A stretch of 64,000 nt of DNA from Nocardia sp. CY41 (GTDB lineage: Bacteria; Actinomycetota; Actinomycetes; Mycobacteriales; Mycobacteriaceae): the NCBI RefSeq assembly GCF_009829325.1, contig NZ_VUOS01000028.1, positions 47,297 through 111,296 on the forward strand, read 5' to 3'. Shown piece after piece: positions 45,783-54,140 of this stretch. The notes beneath the pieces are model-generated. The model did no database searches and had not been told where the DNA came from. It saw only the letters and a program-made list of their open reading frames with translations. The position numbers and the translations under genes are program-made. The stretch's first letter is position 1. Each line of letters starts with the position of its first letter.

Positions 45783-46667
45783 ATGTTCAGCTCGACCGCG
45801 GCGCCGCTTCCCACGCTGTGCGGGCGGCCGGTGGCGACGGATCGAGCGCTGGTGATGGCGATCGTGAATCGCACGCCCGACTCGTTCTACGACCGAGGCG
45901 CCACCTTCACCGACGCGGCGGCCATGGACGCGGTGGCGCGCGCGGTGGACGAGGGCGCCGATCTCGTGGACATCGGCGGCGTGAAAGCCGGTCCGGGCGA
46001 TGCGGTGGACGCGGCGGAGGAGACGCGCCGAGTGGTGCCGTTCGTGGCGGCCATTCGCGCGAAGTACCCGGAGCTACTGATCAGCATCGACACGTGGCGG
46101 TCGGAGGTGGCGCAGGCGGCGGTGGGCGAGGGGGCGGACCTGATCAACGACACCTGGGCCGGCGCCGATCCCGATCTCGTCTCGGTGGCCGCCGCGCACG
46201 GCGCGGGTGTGGTGTGCAGTCATACCGGTGGCGCGGTGCCACGCACCAGGCCGCATCGCGTCCGCTACGCCGACGTGGTGGACGAGGTCACCGAGACACT
46301 GGTGCGCGCCGCGGAGAACGCCCTCGCGGCCGGGGTGCGCCGGGACTCGATTCTGATCGATCCGACCCACGATTTCGGCAAGAACACTTATCACGGTCTC
46401 GAACTGTTGCGCGGAGTCGACGTTCTTGTAAAAACCGGATGGCCAGTCTTGATGGCGCTGAGCAACAAGGATTTCATCGGGGAGACTCTAGGTGTCGGTC
46501 TTTCCGAACGGCTGGAGGGCACATTGGCGGCGACAGCGTGGTCGGCGGCGGCAGGCGCCCGAGTCTTCCGTGTTCACGAGGTCGCCGCGACTCGGCGGGT
46601 CGTGGACATGATCGCCGCGATCCAGGGCATCCGGCCCCCCGCACGAACCTTGCGAGGTCTGGCATGA
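45783..46667 (+). CDS. folP2: Dihydropteroate synthase homologue FolP2
   Basis: The 294-aa TIM-barrel protein is of the pterin-binding family: VMAIVNRTPDSFYDRG, IDIGGVKAGPG, SIDTWRSEVA, LINDTWAGAD and the C-terminal FRVHEVAATRRVVDMI. In the true DHPS the loops read N-x-T-P-D-S-F-x-D-G-G and D-I-G-G-E-S-T-R. Here the pABA/sulfa loop differs (GGVKAGPG), as in FolP2 of M. tuberculosis and M. leprae, which lacks DHPS activity. It is coupled to gpgS (ATGA), so a role near glucosylglycerate or LPS-type sugar metabolism is possible. Confidence 0.9.
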   Translation: MFSSTAAPLPTLCGRPVATDRALVMAIVNRTPDSFYDRGATFTDAAAMDAVARAVDEGADLVDIGGVKAGPGDAVDAAEETRRVVPFVAAIRAKYPELLISIDTWRSEVAQAAVGEGADLINDTWAGADPDLVSVAAAHGAGVVCSHTGGAVPRTRPHRVRYADVVDEVTETLVRAAENALAAGVRRDSILIDPTHDFGKNTYHGLELLRGVDVLVKTGWPVLMALSNKDFIGETLGVGLSERLEGTLAATAWSAAAGARVFRVHEVAATRRVVDMIAAIQGIRPPARTLRGLA

Positions 46668-47602
46668 CATTTCAACACCGTGAGCCCGCTTGGGCGACGA
46701 CCAATACCTGGGATACTCCGGACTGGCGAGTGGACGAACTCGTCGCCGCCAAAGCCGGGCGCACCGTGTCGGTGGTGCTGCCCGCGCTGAACGAGGAACG
46801 AACCGTGGCCGATGTGGTGGCCAGTATCCGGCCGCTGCTCGGGACATTGGTCGACGAGCTGATCGTGCTCGACTCGGGGTCCACCGACGCCACCGCGGAA
46901 CGGGCGCGCGCCGCGGGCGCCGAAGTGGTCAGTCGCGAGCAGGCGGTGCCGGAACTGGAACCGGTCCCCGGCAAGGGTGAGGTGCTGTGGCGCTCGCTCG
47001 CGGTGACCAGCGGTGATCTGATCGCCTTCGTCGACTCCGACTTGATCGACCCGGATCCCGCCTTCGTTCCGAAATTGCTCGGGCCGCTGCTCACGGTCGA
47101 TGACATGCATCTGGCCAAGGCCTATTACCGCAGGCCGCTGCGGCAGGGCGGTGCGGTGGACGCGCACGGCGGCGGCCGCGTCACCGAATTGGTCGCCCGC
47201 CCCCTGCTGGCCGCGCTGCGGCCGGAACTCTCGCAGGTGTTGCAGCCGCTCGGCGGCGAGTACGCGGGCACCCGCGAACTGCTCACCTCGGTGCCGTTCG
47301 CGCCGGGCTACGGCGTGGAGATCGGGCTGCTGCTGGACACCTACGACCGGCTGGGCATGTCCGCGATCGCGCAGGTCAACCTGGGCGTGCGGACGCATCG
47401 CAATCGGCCGCTGGCCGACCTCGGCGTGATGAGCCGCCAGATTCTCGGCACCGTCCTCGGCCGCAGCGGCATCGAGGACTCCGGTGCGGCGCTGACCCAG
47501 TTCCCCTTGATCGGCGACGAGTTCACCGCCCACCGCACCGAGGTTTCTCTGGCGGACCGCCCGCCGATGAGCACGCTGCGGCCCGCATGCGCGGCGGCCT
47601 GA
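46664..47602 (+). CDS. gpgS: Glucosyl-3-phosphoglycerate synthase GpgS
   Basis: The 312-aa GT81 family glycosyltransferase overlaps folP2 by 4 bases. It shows SVVLPALNEERTVADVV, ELIVLDSGSTDATAERA, the nucleotide/metal motif FVDSDLIDPDP, and KAYYRRPLRQGG with acceptor-site residues. It transfers glucose from an NDP-glucose to 3-phosphoglycerate, the first step to methylglucose lipopolysaccharide. It matches Rv1208. Confidence 0.95.
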   Translation: MTFQHREPAWATTNTWDTPDWRVDELVAAKAGRTVSVVLPALNEERTVADVVASIRPLLGTLVDELIVLDSGSTDATAERARAAGAEVVSREQAVPELEPVPGKGEVLWRSLAVTSGDLIAFVDSDLIDPDPAFVPKLLGPLLTVDDMHLAKAYYRRPLRQGGAVDAHGGGRVTELVARPLLAALRPELSQVLQPLGGEYAGTRELLTSVPFAPGYGVEIGLLLDTYDRLGMSAIAQVNLGVRTHRNRPLADLGVMSRQILGTVLGRSGIEDSGAALTQFPLIGDEFTAHRTEVSLADRPPMSTLRPACAAA

Positions 47603-47633
47603 ACCGCGCCATCGCCGGGATGCGCGGCTCCGG

Positions 47634-47969
47634 TCAGGCCCCTTCGGGATGCGGATCGCGCATGTAGCCGGCCTCGATCAGCGTGCGGAAGGCCGCGTAC
47701 TTGTAGACGCATTCGGAGGGTTCGCAGATCCGGTGGCGCTGCATGAGTTCGTGGGCCTCCGCCACGGTCAGCGGCTCGACGGGCACGTGCTGTGGCCGGC
47801 CGATCGGGCAGGTCGGCAGCAGGGGCGCGGGCATCCGCTCCACGAGCGCTTGCTGGGCGACACCGACCCGGCGTCTCCGGTTCGCCGGTCCATACAGCAA
47901 CCCGATGGTGGCGACCAGGCTCGCTGCGCCGGCGAGCGAGCAGAGGACGGCGATCTGGGTGGCGGTCAC
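47634..47969 (-). CDS. Small single-TM membrane protein
   Basis: The 111-aa protein has an N-terminal TM helix (AVLCSLAGAASLVATIGLL) and a cytoplasmic tail. The tail contains three Cys (PTCPIG, HRICEPSEC) and the helical EAHELMQRHRICEPSECVYK. I do not recognise it. It is convergent with gpgS and stands where M. tuberculosis has the Rv1209 gene, but Rv1209's equivalent is at 60786 here. The following 224 bases are without features. Confidence 0.6.
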   Translation of the reverse strand: MTATQIAVLCSLAGAASLVATIGLLYGPANRRRRVGVAQQALVERMPAPLLPTCPIGRPQHVPVEPLTVAEAHELMQRHRICEPSECVYKYAAFRTLIEAGYMRDPHPEGA

Positions 47970-48193
47970 GGCGCTTTCTCCTCTCGGTGGTACGGGCCGG
48001 GCGCAGCGTGGCGGGGCCGAAGCGCGAACGCACCGTCACCTACTCGTGGTTAATTTTCAGCAAATCAAGTGTGGGCCGCAGTGGCGCTCCGTGCAAGGGA
48101 AAAATGCGGTGGTGCCATCGGATTTGCGGCTCTGTGGCCAGGTATTCCCGTCGGTCGATGGTCCAATCCGCTTGGCAGGATAACTTCGAGCAA

Positions 48194-49300
48194 TCAGCGG
48201 TGGATGGGGCCATCGATACGGTCGAGTGGAAGACCGGAAGCGCCGCCGCGCTCGGCCAGGATCTGCGCGGCGATGGAGATGGCCGTCTCGTCCGGCGTCC
48301 GCGCGTCGAGGTCGAGCCCCACCGGACTGCGCAGCCGTTCGAGCTGGTCTTCCGTGACGCCGGCGGCCCGCAGTCGCTCGACGCGCTCGGCGTGCGTCCG
48401 GCGGGATCCGAGGGCGCCGACGAAGCCGATGCGCGGGCACGACAGCGCCGTCAGCAGTGCGGGCACGTCGAATTTGGCGTCATGGGTGAGCACGCAGACC
48501 ACGGTTCGCTGGTCGATCCGGCCCGACTGCTGCTCCTCGGCCAGATACCGGTGCGGCCAAGCAACGACGACCTCGTGGGCGGGGAACCGGGCGGAGGTGG
48601 CGAAGGTCTCGCGGGCGTCCACGACGGTCACCCGGTAGCCGAGCGAACGGCCGGTGCGGCTGAGCGCACGCACGAAATCGTTCGCGCCCGCCAGGATCAT
48701 CCGCGCCGGGGCGGCGAAGACCTGGACGAACGTCCGGGGTCGCGGTGGGCTGTCCGCCGCGCATTCGTCGGCGCCCACCACACCGCAGCCGCCCGCGTCG
48801 AGCAGCGCCCGCGCGTCGCGGTCGACGCCGTGCCAGGGTTCGCGATCGCCGGGGGTGAGCAACTTCCATTCGGGTGCGCCGTCCAAGGTGGTCGCCACGG
48901 CGACGGGAGAGCCTTCCCGGATTCGCTGCCGTAGCGCCGCGAGCAGCGGGAGCCGCTCGCCCGAGACGCGCTCGACGAACACTTCGATCTCACCGCCGCA
49001 GGTCAAGCCCACCGCGGGTCCGTCGGAGTCGGCGTACCCGAACCGATCGATCACCGCGTAGCCGCCGTCCAACACCTCCCGCGCCGACGCGACGACGGCG
49101 GCCTCGACGCACCCGCCGGACAGCGAGCCGTGGACCTCGCCGGACTCGGTGACGATCATCGCCGCTCCCGGTTCCCGAGGACTGGGGCCGGTCGTGTCCA
49201 CCACGCGGGCCAGTGCGACCGGGCCGTGCGGCAGCAGGGTGAGCAATTGCCCGAGGATCGCGCGCACCGGAACCGGTCCTTTCCCGAAGGGTCCGGCCAC
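48194..49300 (-). CDS. XdhC/CoxI-family molybdenum-enzyme maturation protein
   Basis: The 368-aa protein has an N-terminal XdhC domain (VVDTTGPSPREPGAAMIV, GSLSGGCVEAAVV with the molybdenum-cofactor-binding Cys) and a C-terminal Rossmann-like domain (VTVVDARETFATSARFP, PRIGFVGALGSRRTHAER). XdhC proteins sulfurate and insert Moco into xanthine dehydrogenase-type hydroxylases. No molybdo-hydroxylase subunit is present nearby, so it acts on an enzyme encoded elsewhere. A later GTG (VPVRAILGQL, residue 10) may be the start. Confidence 0.88.
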   Translation of the reverse strand: MAGPFGKGPVPVRAILGQLLTLLPHGPVALARVVDTTGPSPREPGAAMIVTESGEVHGSLSGGCVEAAVVASAREVLDGGYAVIDRFGYADSDGPAVGLTCGGEIEVFVERVSGERLPLLAALRQRIREGSPVAVATTLDGAPEWKLLTPGDREPWHGVDRDARALLDAGGCGVVGADECAADSPPRPRTFVQVFAAPARMILAGANDFVRALSRTGRSLGYRVTVVDARETFATSARFPAHEVVVAWPHRYLAEEQQSGRIDQRTVVCVLTHDAKFDVPALLTALSCPRIGFVGALGSRRTHAERVERLRAAGVTEDQLERLRSPVGLDLDARTPDETAISIAAQILAERGGASGLPLDRIDGPIHR

Positions 49301-49352
49301 AGCGCATCGGGCCCGAGACAGTCGGCGGATCCCCGCCGTACCGTCAGCCTAG

Positions 49353-49703
49353 TTACTTGAAGACTTTTCGGCGCGGCAACGACGACGCAGGGGCCGCGCC
49401 ACGTCCGGTTCCGTCGTCGTCGGAGGCCCCCTCCTCCCGGGTGTCGTCGCTCTCGGGGTGGGTTTGCTCGACATCCGGACCCGCGGAATCCGCCGCCTCG
49501 GCGCGGTCGGCGGGTGGCTCCTCTGGCTTCGGCTCGTCGTCCGCCTCGGGCGAGGTGGCCGATTCTTCGTCGGCGAGCCGGGCCTGCAGGTCGGCGACGG
49601 TCAGATGAGCCTTCGATCCCGCCGGCCGCAGCAGCACGCTGAGGAGCAGTCCGAGCAGGCCCAACGCCAGAACGGCGCCGCCGATGAGCAATAGCGGATT
49701 CAC
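49353..49703 (-). CDS. Small acidic single-TM protein
   Basis: The 116-aa protein has an N-terminal TM helix (LLIGGAVLALGLLGLLLSVL), a short helical linker (HLTVADLQARLADEE) and a long, acidic, Pro/Glu/Asp-rich disordered region ending in the basic SLPRRKVFK. The family is unknown. It lies 22 bases downstream of the next gene on the same strand, so they likely form an operon. Confidence 0.55.
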   Translation of the reverse strand: MNPLLLIGGAVLALGLLGLLLSVLLRPAGSKAHLTVADLQARLADEESATSPEADDEPKPEEPPADRAEAADSAGPDVEQTHPESDDTREEGASDDDGTGRGAAPASSLPRRKVFK

Positions 49704-49725
49704 GATTTCCTCCTAGCCGGACACC

Positions 49726-50286
49726 TCACGCGTCCGTTTCGCGGAGTTGTAGATGGGACGGGACGGCGTCGGTCTCGAAGTACGCCGTGAAGATCTCGGC
49801 CGCCTGCTCGGCGGTGAACAGCTCGTCGGGATAGACGCGCGGGGTGGGCACGCAGGACGGGACCGGCACGTCGACCTCGGGCGGGCCGAGTCGGTCGCCA
49901 CGCAGGCCCACGGTGAAGCGGTGCGACCTGCCGTCGACGGCGGTGCGCACTTCCAGGGTCAGCGCGTCCGCCGAGCCGGTGCACTGTAGATACTCCCGCC
50001 CTGGCGCCGAGCTGAGCGCCGGGTCGATGTCGGCGGGCCGCATCGGCTCGGCGAGCCGGGTCATGTTCATCGAGTAGCGGTGGAAGCCGTCCAGCCTGCC
50101 CAGCGGGCGCAGAAAGCTGTCGATGGCCTCGTCGCGGCCGACGAAGACGCGCAACCGGTCGCTGTAGGTCACCCGGTGGGTGGTCACCGCCGGGTTACCG
50201 GTTCGGGCCGCGCGGCCGTGCGGCCGGTGCCGGAATACGGAGAGAAGGGACACGGAACTCGCAGACATCGACTTTCGATCACGCAT
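49726..50286 (-). CDS. Uncharacterised alpha/beta protein, possibly immunity-like
   Basis: The product is up to 186 aa, with in-frame later starts at ATG 50268 and GTG 50187. The first 30 residues look like upstream read-through (FRHRPHGRAARTGNP). The body has alternating strands (YLQCTGSADALTLEVRTA, SHRFTVGLRGD) and a C-terminal helix with FTAEQAAEIFTAYFETD. A loose resemblance to Imm1-type immunity proteins (terminal A-A-x-x-F-x-x-Y-x-x-T segment) is noted, but there is no toxin nearby. I do not assign a function. Confidence 0.55.
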   Translation of the reverse strand: MRDRKSMSASSVSLLSVFRHRPHGRAARTGNPAVTTHRVTYSDRLRVFVGRDEAIDSFLRPLGRLDGFHRYSMNMTRLAEPMRPADIDPALSSAPGREYLQCTGSADALTLEVRTAVDGRSHRFTVGLRGDRLGPPEVDVPVPSCVPTPRVYPDELFTAEQAAEIFTAYFETDAVPSHLQLRETDA

Positions 50287-50771
50287 CAGAGTTCACCTAT
50301 CACATGCGGTTATCGTCCAGCTATTCAATCATCTGTGTATGAACCCGCTTGCGCGAGGTGTGGTGATCTGGGACACATAGGTGTACGGCCGCGCGGCTGA
50401 CGTGGTTCACCCTTTGTGATCAGCTTTATCGGCCGGTGAGGTGGCTTCTCCATTGGACGGCTCGCGCGATAAGCGCAGCGTTACCCCGCGGTGGTGCACC
50501 CGCTCCTTACGGTGTCCGATCATTTGCTGAATCTCGTTGCGCCCGTGCGGTCGACACGTCCATGAATAATCGACCGCGCTGGCGGTCGAATCCCGCTGCT
50601 CGATAGGGCCGGAGCGGACGACCGAAGGATCAGCGGCTCGGACGAGCGAAACACTGGGCACCGGTCGCGTTGCCTATGCCGCACGGGGAACCGGTTGTCC
50701 GCCACCCGCGACACGCGATCCGCGTGAACCGATGCCGCGGCGTGTGCGGGGTTCCTCGTAGGAGCCGAAGC
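50287..50771. other. Intergenic region with one doubtful small frame
   Basis: A minus-strand frame at 50407-50661 (84 aa, with WTCRPHGRNEIQQMIGHRKE and HHRGVTLRLSREPS) might be a real small gene, but it lacks a ribosome site and family resemblance. Around 50310-50390 the sequence is less GC-rich than its surroundings. No promoters or structures could be picked with confidence. Confidence 0.35.
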
Positions 50772-51629
50772 TCAGCGGCGCACACCCGTTGCGGGCGACC
50801 TGTTTTCGGGGTCGTGCCGATAGACCGGCGTGAGCAGTTCGGCCTCCAGGGGTTCGCCCGTGGCGCGGTCGAAGCGACAGGCGATCAGCACCGAGAACAG
50901 GTGATTGCTCGCCCGCTCGTGCAGCGTGGCCAACCGGGTGGCGAGCAGCCGGATCGCGCCCAGCGAGCCGGGCGGATGCATGCCATCGATCATCAACACG
51001 CTGCCGCGCCCGTCGGGCCGGGGAAGCCTGCCCAGATAAGCGATGTCGTGCGGTTCGGGTCCGCCCGGCCGGTACACCCGCCGGGCCGCCCGGTCCTCGA
51101 TTCCCCGCCGCGCGTCACCCATCCTCGCCACCGCGCGGCGCAATCGCGGATCGGCGGCGACCAGCTGACGCAGACTGGGTGACAGTTCCGGGCCGCCGAG
51201 CACGATCAGACCATCCCGCCGCAGGTCGATCGGGCGGCCCGGTAGGAAATGCTCGACCGCCACACTGAAGCCGAGTTCGCGTAGGAGTTCGGCCAATCGC
51301 TGCGGCGCCGCGGGATCGGGCGCCCCGATCACCCGCCCGGCGCGCACCTCGGGAACGAGCACGGTGAGCGAACCGTGCCCGAAGAACAGCCCCTCCGGCG
51401 CTGGTCCCTGCGTACTCACCTGGTGGATGCGGGCCCGGGAAAGGCCCGCCGCCGCACCGATTCTCGCGAACGTCCAGCCTTCGGCATGGAGCTCCCGGAT
51501 CACGGCACGCCGAATCCTGGTCAGTTCGTTGATGGTCTGCTGGGCCGCCGCCACCCCGTCGGTGGCCGCTTTCAGTCGCTCGACCTTGTCCTCGATCGCG
51601 AACACGCGCGCCACGTCATCGGCCGACAT
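50772..51629 (-). CDS. HTH protein with unknown C-terminal domain
   Basis: The 285-aa protein has an N-terminal helical region (about 1-50), then a sigma-factor/Xre-like HTH (GWTFARIGAAAGLSRARIHQ, residues 51-70). A C-terminal alpha/beta domain follows that is not a known ligand domain to me. Its middle has DLRRDGLIVLGGPELSPSLR and GSVLMIDGMHPPGSLGAIRL. The GG-P-E-L-S and D-G-M elements suggest nucleotide or nucleotide-analogue recognition similar to STALD-type domains. It is upstream of tatB on the same strand, with a 52-base gap between the tatB start side and this gene's end unrelated in direction of reading. Confidence 0.55.
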   Translation of the reverse strand: MSADDVARVFAIEDKVERLKAATDGVAAAQQTINELTRIRRAVIRELHAEGWTFARIGAAAGLSRARIHQVSTQGPAPEGLFFGHGSLTVLVPEVRAGRVIGAPDPAAPQRLAELLRELGFSVAVEHFLPGRPIDLRRDGLIVLGGPELSPSLRQLVAADPRLRRAVARMGDARRGIEDRAARRVYRPGGPEPHDIAYLGRLPRPDGRGSVLMIDGMHPPGSLGAIRLLATRLATLHERASNHLFSVLIACRFDRATGEPLEAELLTPVYRHDPENRSPATGVRR

Positions 51630-51681
51630 GTGCGAAGTCTAGACAGCTGAACAGCGCAATGCGTCTAGTCTTCTTGACGGC

Positions 51682-52098
51682 TCAGGTGGCATCGGTGTCG
51701 ATCGGGGGACGTTCGTTGCGGTCCAACGGCTTATCCAGCTTGGGCATCGGATAGTCCGGCATCCCGCTGTTGGTGCTGTACAGGTCCTTCGGATCGGGCA
51801 GCGCGCTGTCCAAATTCCGGAGCAGCGAATCGTCGCCGTTGAGAAGGTGTTTGGTCACCATCGCCCGTGGTGTCATACCGCGCAGTTCGTTCAGGTCGGC
51901 CAGCGGCTTGCGCAAGTCTTCGAACTCCGGCCCGAGCTCCTCACGCAGCTGCGAGGTGGCGCCACTCGCGTAATCGCGCACCTGCCGCAGGCTGCGCGTG
52001 GTCCAGCGCACGGCACCGGGCAAGCGCTCCGGGCCGAGGATCACGAGGGCGGCGACGAGCAGGATGACCATCTCGCTCCAGCCGATGTTGCTGAACAC
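51682..52098 (-). CDS. tatB: Sec-independent translocase subunit TatB
   Basis: The 138-aa protein has one N-terminal TM helix (WSEMVILLVAALVILGPERL) ending in the typical GPERLP hinge, an amphipathic helix (GAVRWTTRSLRQVRDYA) and a long acidic C-terminal region. It recognises twin-arginine signal peptides together with TatC; the DUF1906 protein at 11411 is a probable substrate. The position downstream of htrA matches Rv1223-Rv1224. Confidence 0.93.
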   Translation of the reverse strand: MFSNIGWSEMVILLVAALVILGPERLPGAVRWTTRSLRQVRDYASGATSQLREELGPEFEDLRKPLADLNELRGMTPRAMVTKHLLNGDDSLLRNLDSALPDPKDLYSTNSGMPDYPMPKLDKPLDRNERPPIDTDAT

Positions 52099-52131
52099 GT
52101 AACCAGGCTACCTGGCGATCCGACCTGCGGT

Positions 52132-53670
52132 TCAGTCGGATTCCAGGGTCACCGGCACGTCCACCTGCCTGCCATCGCGGATCAACTGCACGTTCACCGT
52201 CTCGCCGATCTTGCGCGACTGCACCGCGACGACCAGTTCGTCCGGACCGGTGACCTCGCGATCGCCGACCTTCACGATCACGTCGCCCTCCACGATCCCG
52301 GCCCGCGCCGCCGGGCCGCCCGCCACGACGTCCGCCACCGCCGCGCCGCTCATCACCTCGTTGGCCACCTGCTTGGTGCGCGCGCTCAGGCCGATGGTCG
52401 GGTGGTGCATGACACCGTCGCGGATCAAGGTCTGCGCGACCTCGATCATCTTGTCCACCGGGATCGCGAAGCCGAGACCGACCGAGCCGCCGGTCTCGCT
52501 GCGGATGGCGGTGTTGATGCCGATGACCCGGCCGTCCATGTCCACCAGCGCGCCGCCGGAGTTACCCGGGTTGATCGACGCGTCGGTCTGCACGGCGTCG
52601 ATCACGGCCTTGGTGTCGCTGCCCTCGCCCTCCAGTTTCACCGGCCGGTGCAGGGCGCTGACGATGCCGGAGGTGACCGTCTTGCTCAGGCCGAGCGGCG
52701 AACCGATGGCCAGCACGTCGTCACCGACCTGCACGTTGCCGGACTTGCCGAGCTGGGCGACCGTGAGATTCTTCACATCGACCTTCAGCACGGCCAGGTC
52801 GGTCTTCGGGTCGCGGCCGACGATCTGGGCGGGCACCCGGGTGCCGTCGGAGAACTGCACCTGGATCGCGGACCGGTTGGACTTGTCCTGGGCGGCCATC
52901 GAGACGACGTGGTTGTTGGTGACCACGTAGCCGCCGCCGTCGATCACCACGCCGGAGCCGGTGGCGCCGTTGTCGCCGACGGTGACCCGGATGGAGACGA
53001 CCGAGGGCAGCACGGCGTTGGCGACCTGCGCGATGAGGCCGTGCGGGCGGGTGCCGTCACCACTCTGCTCCAGCGTCACCTTGCGCGAGGTGAGGGTCGA
53101 GGCGGTTTCCGCGGTCAATCGCCCGACCAGACCGCCGAGCAAGCCGATGACGACGGCGACGAGCGCCAGCAGGGCCAGCGCCTTGGGGGCGACCCGGGAG
53201 CCGAACAGCACTTCGCGGGCGCTCAGCTTGGCGGCCTGCGGAAACGTCTGCTGCTTGGGTGTGGGCACCGCGGGGGCGCCCAGGCGCGCGACCGCCTCGG
53301 GATCACGCCAGGGATCGGCCGGTCCGGCCACCGGGGCCGGGCCGCCGGCCGCGTCGGGATCGCGCTGGAGCAGTTCGCTGGAGCCTTCCGGGCGGCCGAA
53401 GGCCTCGGCCAGCACCGCGTCGGGCGGACGATTCTGCAGTTCGGGCCCGGATTGCGACGCCGAACCGGACTTGCGGAGCGGCAGCGGCTCGGCGAACGAA
53501 CCGGAGAGGCCGGACGGCCTGCGGAAGGCGCGCGCGGTGTGCGTGTCGACATGCGGCCGGTAGACCGGGCGCGGACCGAGCACGGGTGCGTCCGGAGGAC
53601 GGAGATTCCCGCGGTCGGCCGCCGAATCCGAGGTGTCGGCCGATCCGGAATTCGTCGATTCGGTGGTCAC
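52132..53670 (-). CDS. htrA: Membrane-anchored HtrA/DegP-type serine protease
   Basis: The 512-aa protein has a cytoplasmic Pro-rich N-terminus of about 160 residues and one TM helix (ALALLALVAVVIGLLGGLVG). A trypsin-like domain follows with the catalytic triad His254 (TNNHVV), Asp291 (KTDLAVL) and Ser371 (PGNSGGAL), then a PDZ domain (residues about 415-500, ending VNVQLIRDGRQVDVPVTLE). It degrades misfolded envelope proteins. In the sigE-rseA-htrA-tatB order, conserved in mycobacteria, it links sigE with the envelope-stress response. Confidence 0.95.
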   Translation of the reverse strand: MTTESTNSGSADTSDSAADRGNLRPPDAPVLGPRPVYRPHVDTHTARAFRRPSGLSGSFAEPLPLRKSGSASQSGPELQNRPPDAVLAEAFGRPEGSSELLQRDPDAAGGPAPVAGPADPWRDPEAVARLGAPAVPTPKQQTFPQAAKLSAREVLFGSRVAPKALALLALVAVVIGLLGGLVGRLTAETASTLTSRKVTLEQSGDGTRPHGLIAQVANAVLPSVVSIRVTVGDNGATGSGVVIDGGGYVVTNNHVVSMAAQDKSNRSAIQVQFSDGTRVPAQIVGRDPKTDLAVLKVDVKNLTVAQLGKSGNVQVGDDVLAIGSPLGLSKTVTSGIVSALHRPVKLEGEGSDTKAVIDAVQTDASINPGNSGGALVDMDGRVIGINTAIRSETGGSVGLGFAIPVDKMIEVAQTLIRDGVMHHPTIGLSARTKQVANEVMSGAAVADVVAGGPAARAGIVEGDVIVKVGDREVTGPDELVVAVQSRKIGETVNVQLIRDGRQVDVPVTLESD

Positions 53671-53680
53671 TCGGAAAACT

Positions 53681-54079
53681 CTACTTGCGCCACCACGTGG
53701 TCCACCGGGTCGCGGTGAACGAATCGGTGAGAAACCCGAAAACCGCCTCGTTGCGCCCGGACTGGCCGGAGGCCGACGAGGGCGTTGTGCCGCTGGAGGC
53801 GCCGCCCGGCAGTTCCGCGAGCGGAATTCTGGTCAAGCTGTCGTGTAGTCCGGTCGGAATCGCGACCTGACCCGCGTGCCGCAACGCGATGCGCGCCTGT
53901 TGCTGGGCGTCGACCTCCGCCGCGCACTCGGGGCAAAGCGAGAGGTGCTGAGCGGCACGCAGATAGGCGTTCATCCGCAGCTCACCGTCCACGTACGCCG
54001 CGACCGCCTCACTCGCCAAATGCTCGGTGGGGCGAAAACGGGGCGGACGACGACCGGACGTGCTGGAGTCGCCACTCAT
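53681..54079 (-). CDS. rseA: Anti-sigma-E factor RseA (zinc-associated anti-sigma family)
   Basis: The 132-aa soluble protein has the ZAS motif His45-x3-Cys49-x2-Cys52 (QHLSLCPECAAEVDAQQQA). HLASEAVAAYVDGELRMNAY precedes it, as in mycobacterial RseA, and the C-terminal part is short and disordered. It binds and inhibits SigE and is released on stress. The gene is separated from sigE by 61 bases and from htrA by 10. Confidence 0.94.
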   Translation of the reverse strand: MSGDSSTSGRRPPRFRPTEHLASEAVAAYVDGELRMNAYLRAAQHLSLCPECAAEVDAQQQARIALRHAGQVAIPTGLHDSLTRIPLAELPGGASSGTTPSSASGQSGRNEAVFGFLTDSFTATRWTTWWRK

Positions 54080-54140
54080 TCGGTGCTCACCCTTTCAACC
54101 GACATCGACCGATGTTCGGGCGATGCCGGCGTCCGACGAA

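Noticed and set aside
50407..50661. 84-codon minus-strand frame as a gene
   Set aside because: No ribosome site, no homologue recognised and a composition between coding and shadow frames; only mentioned in the intergenic entry.
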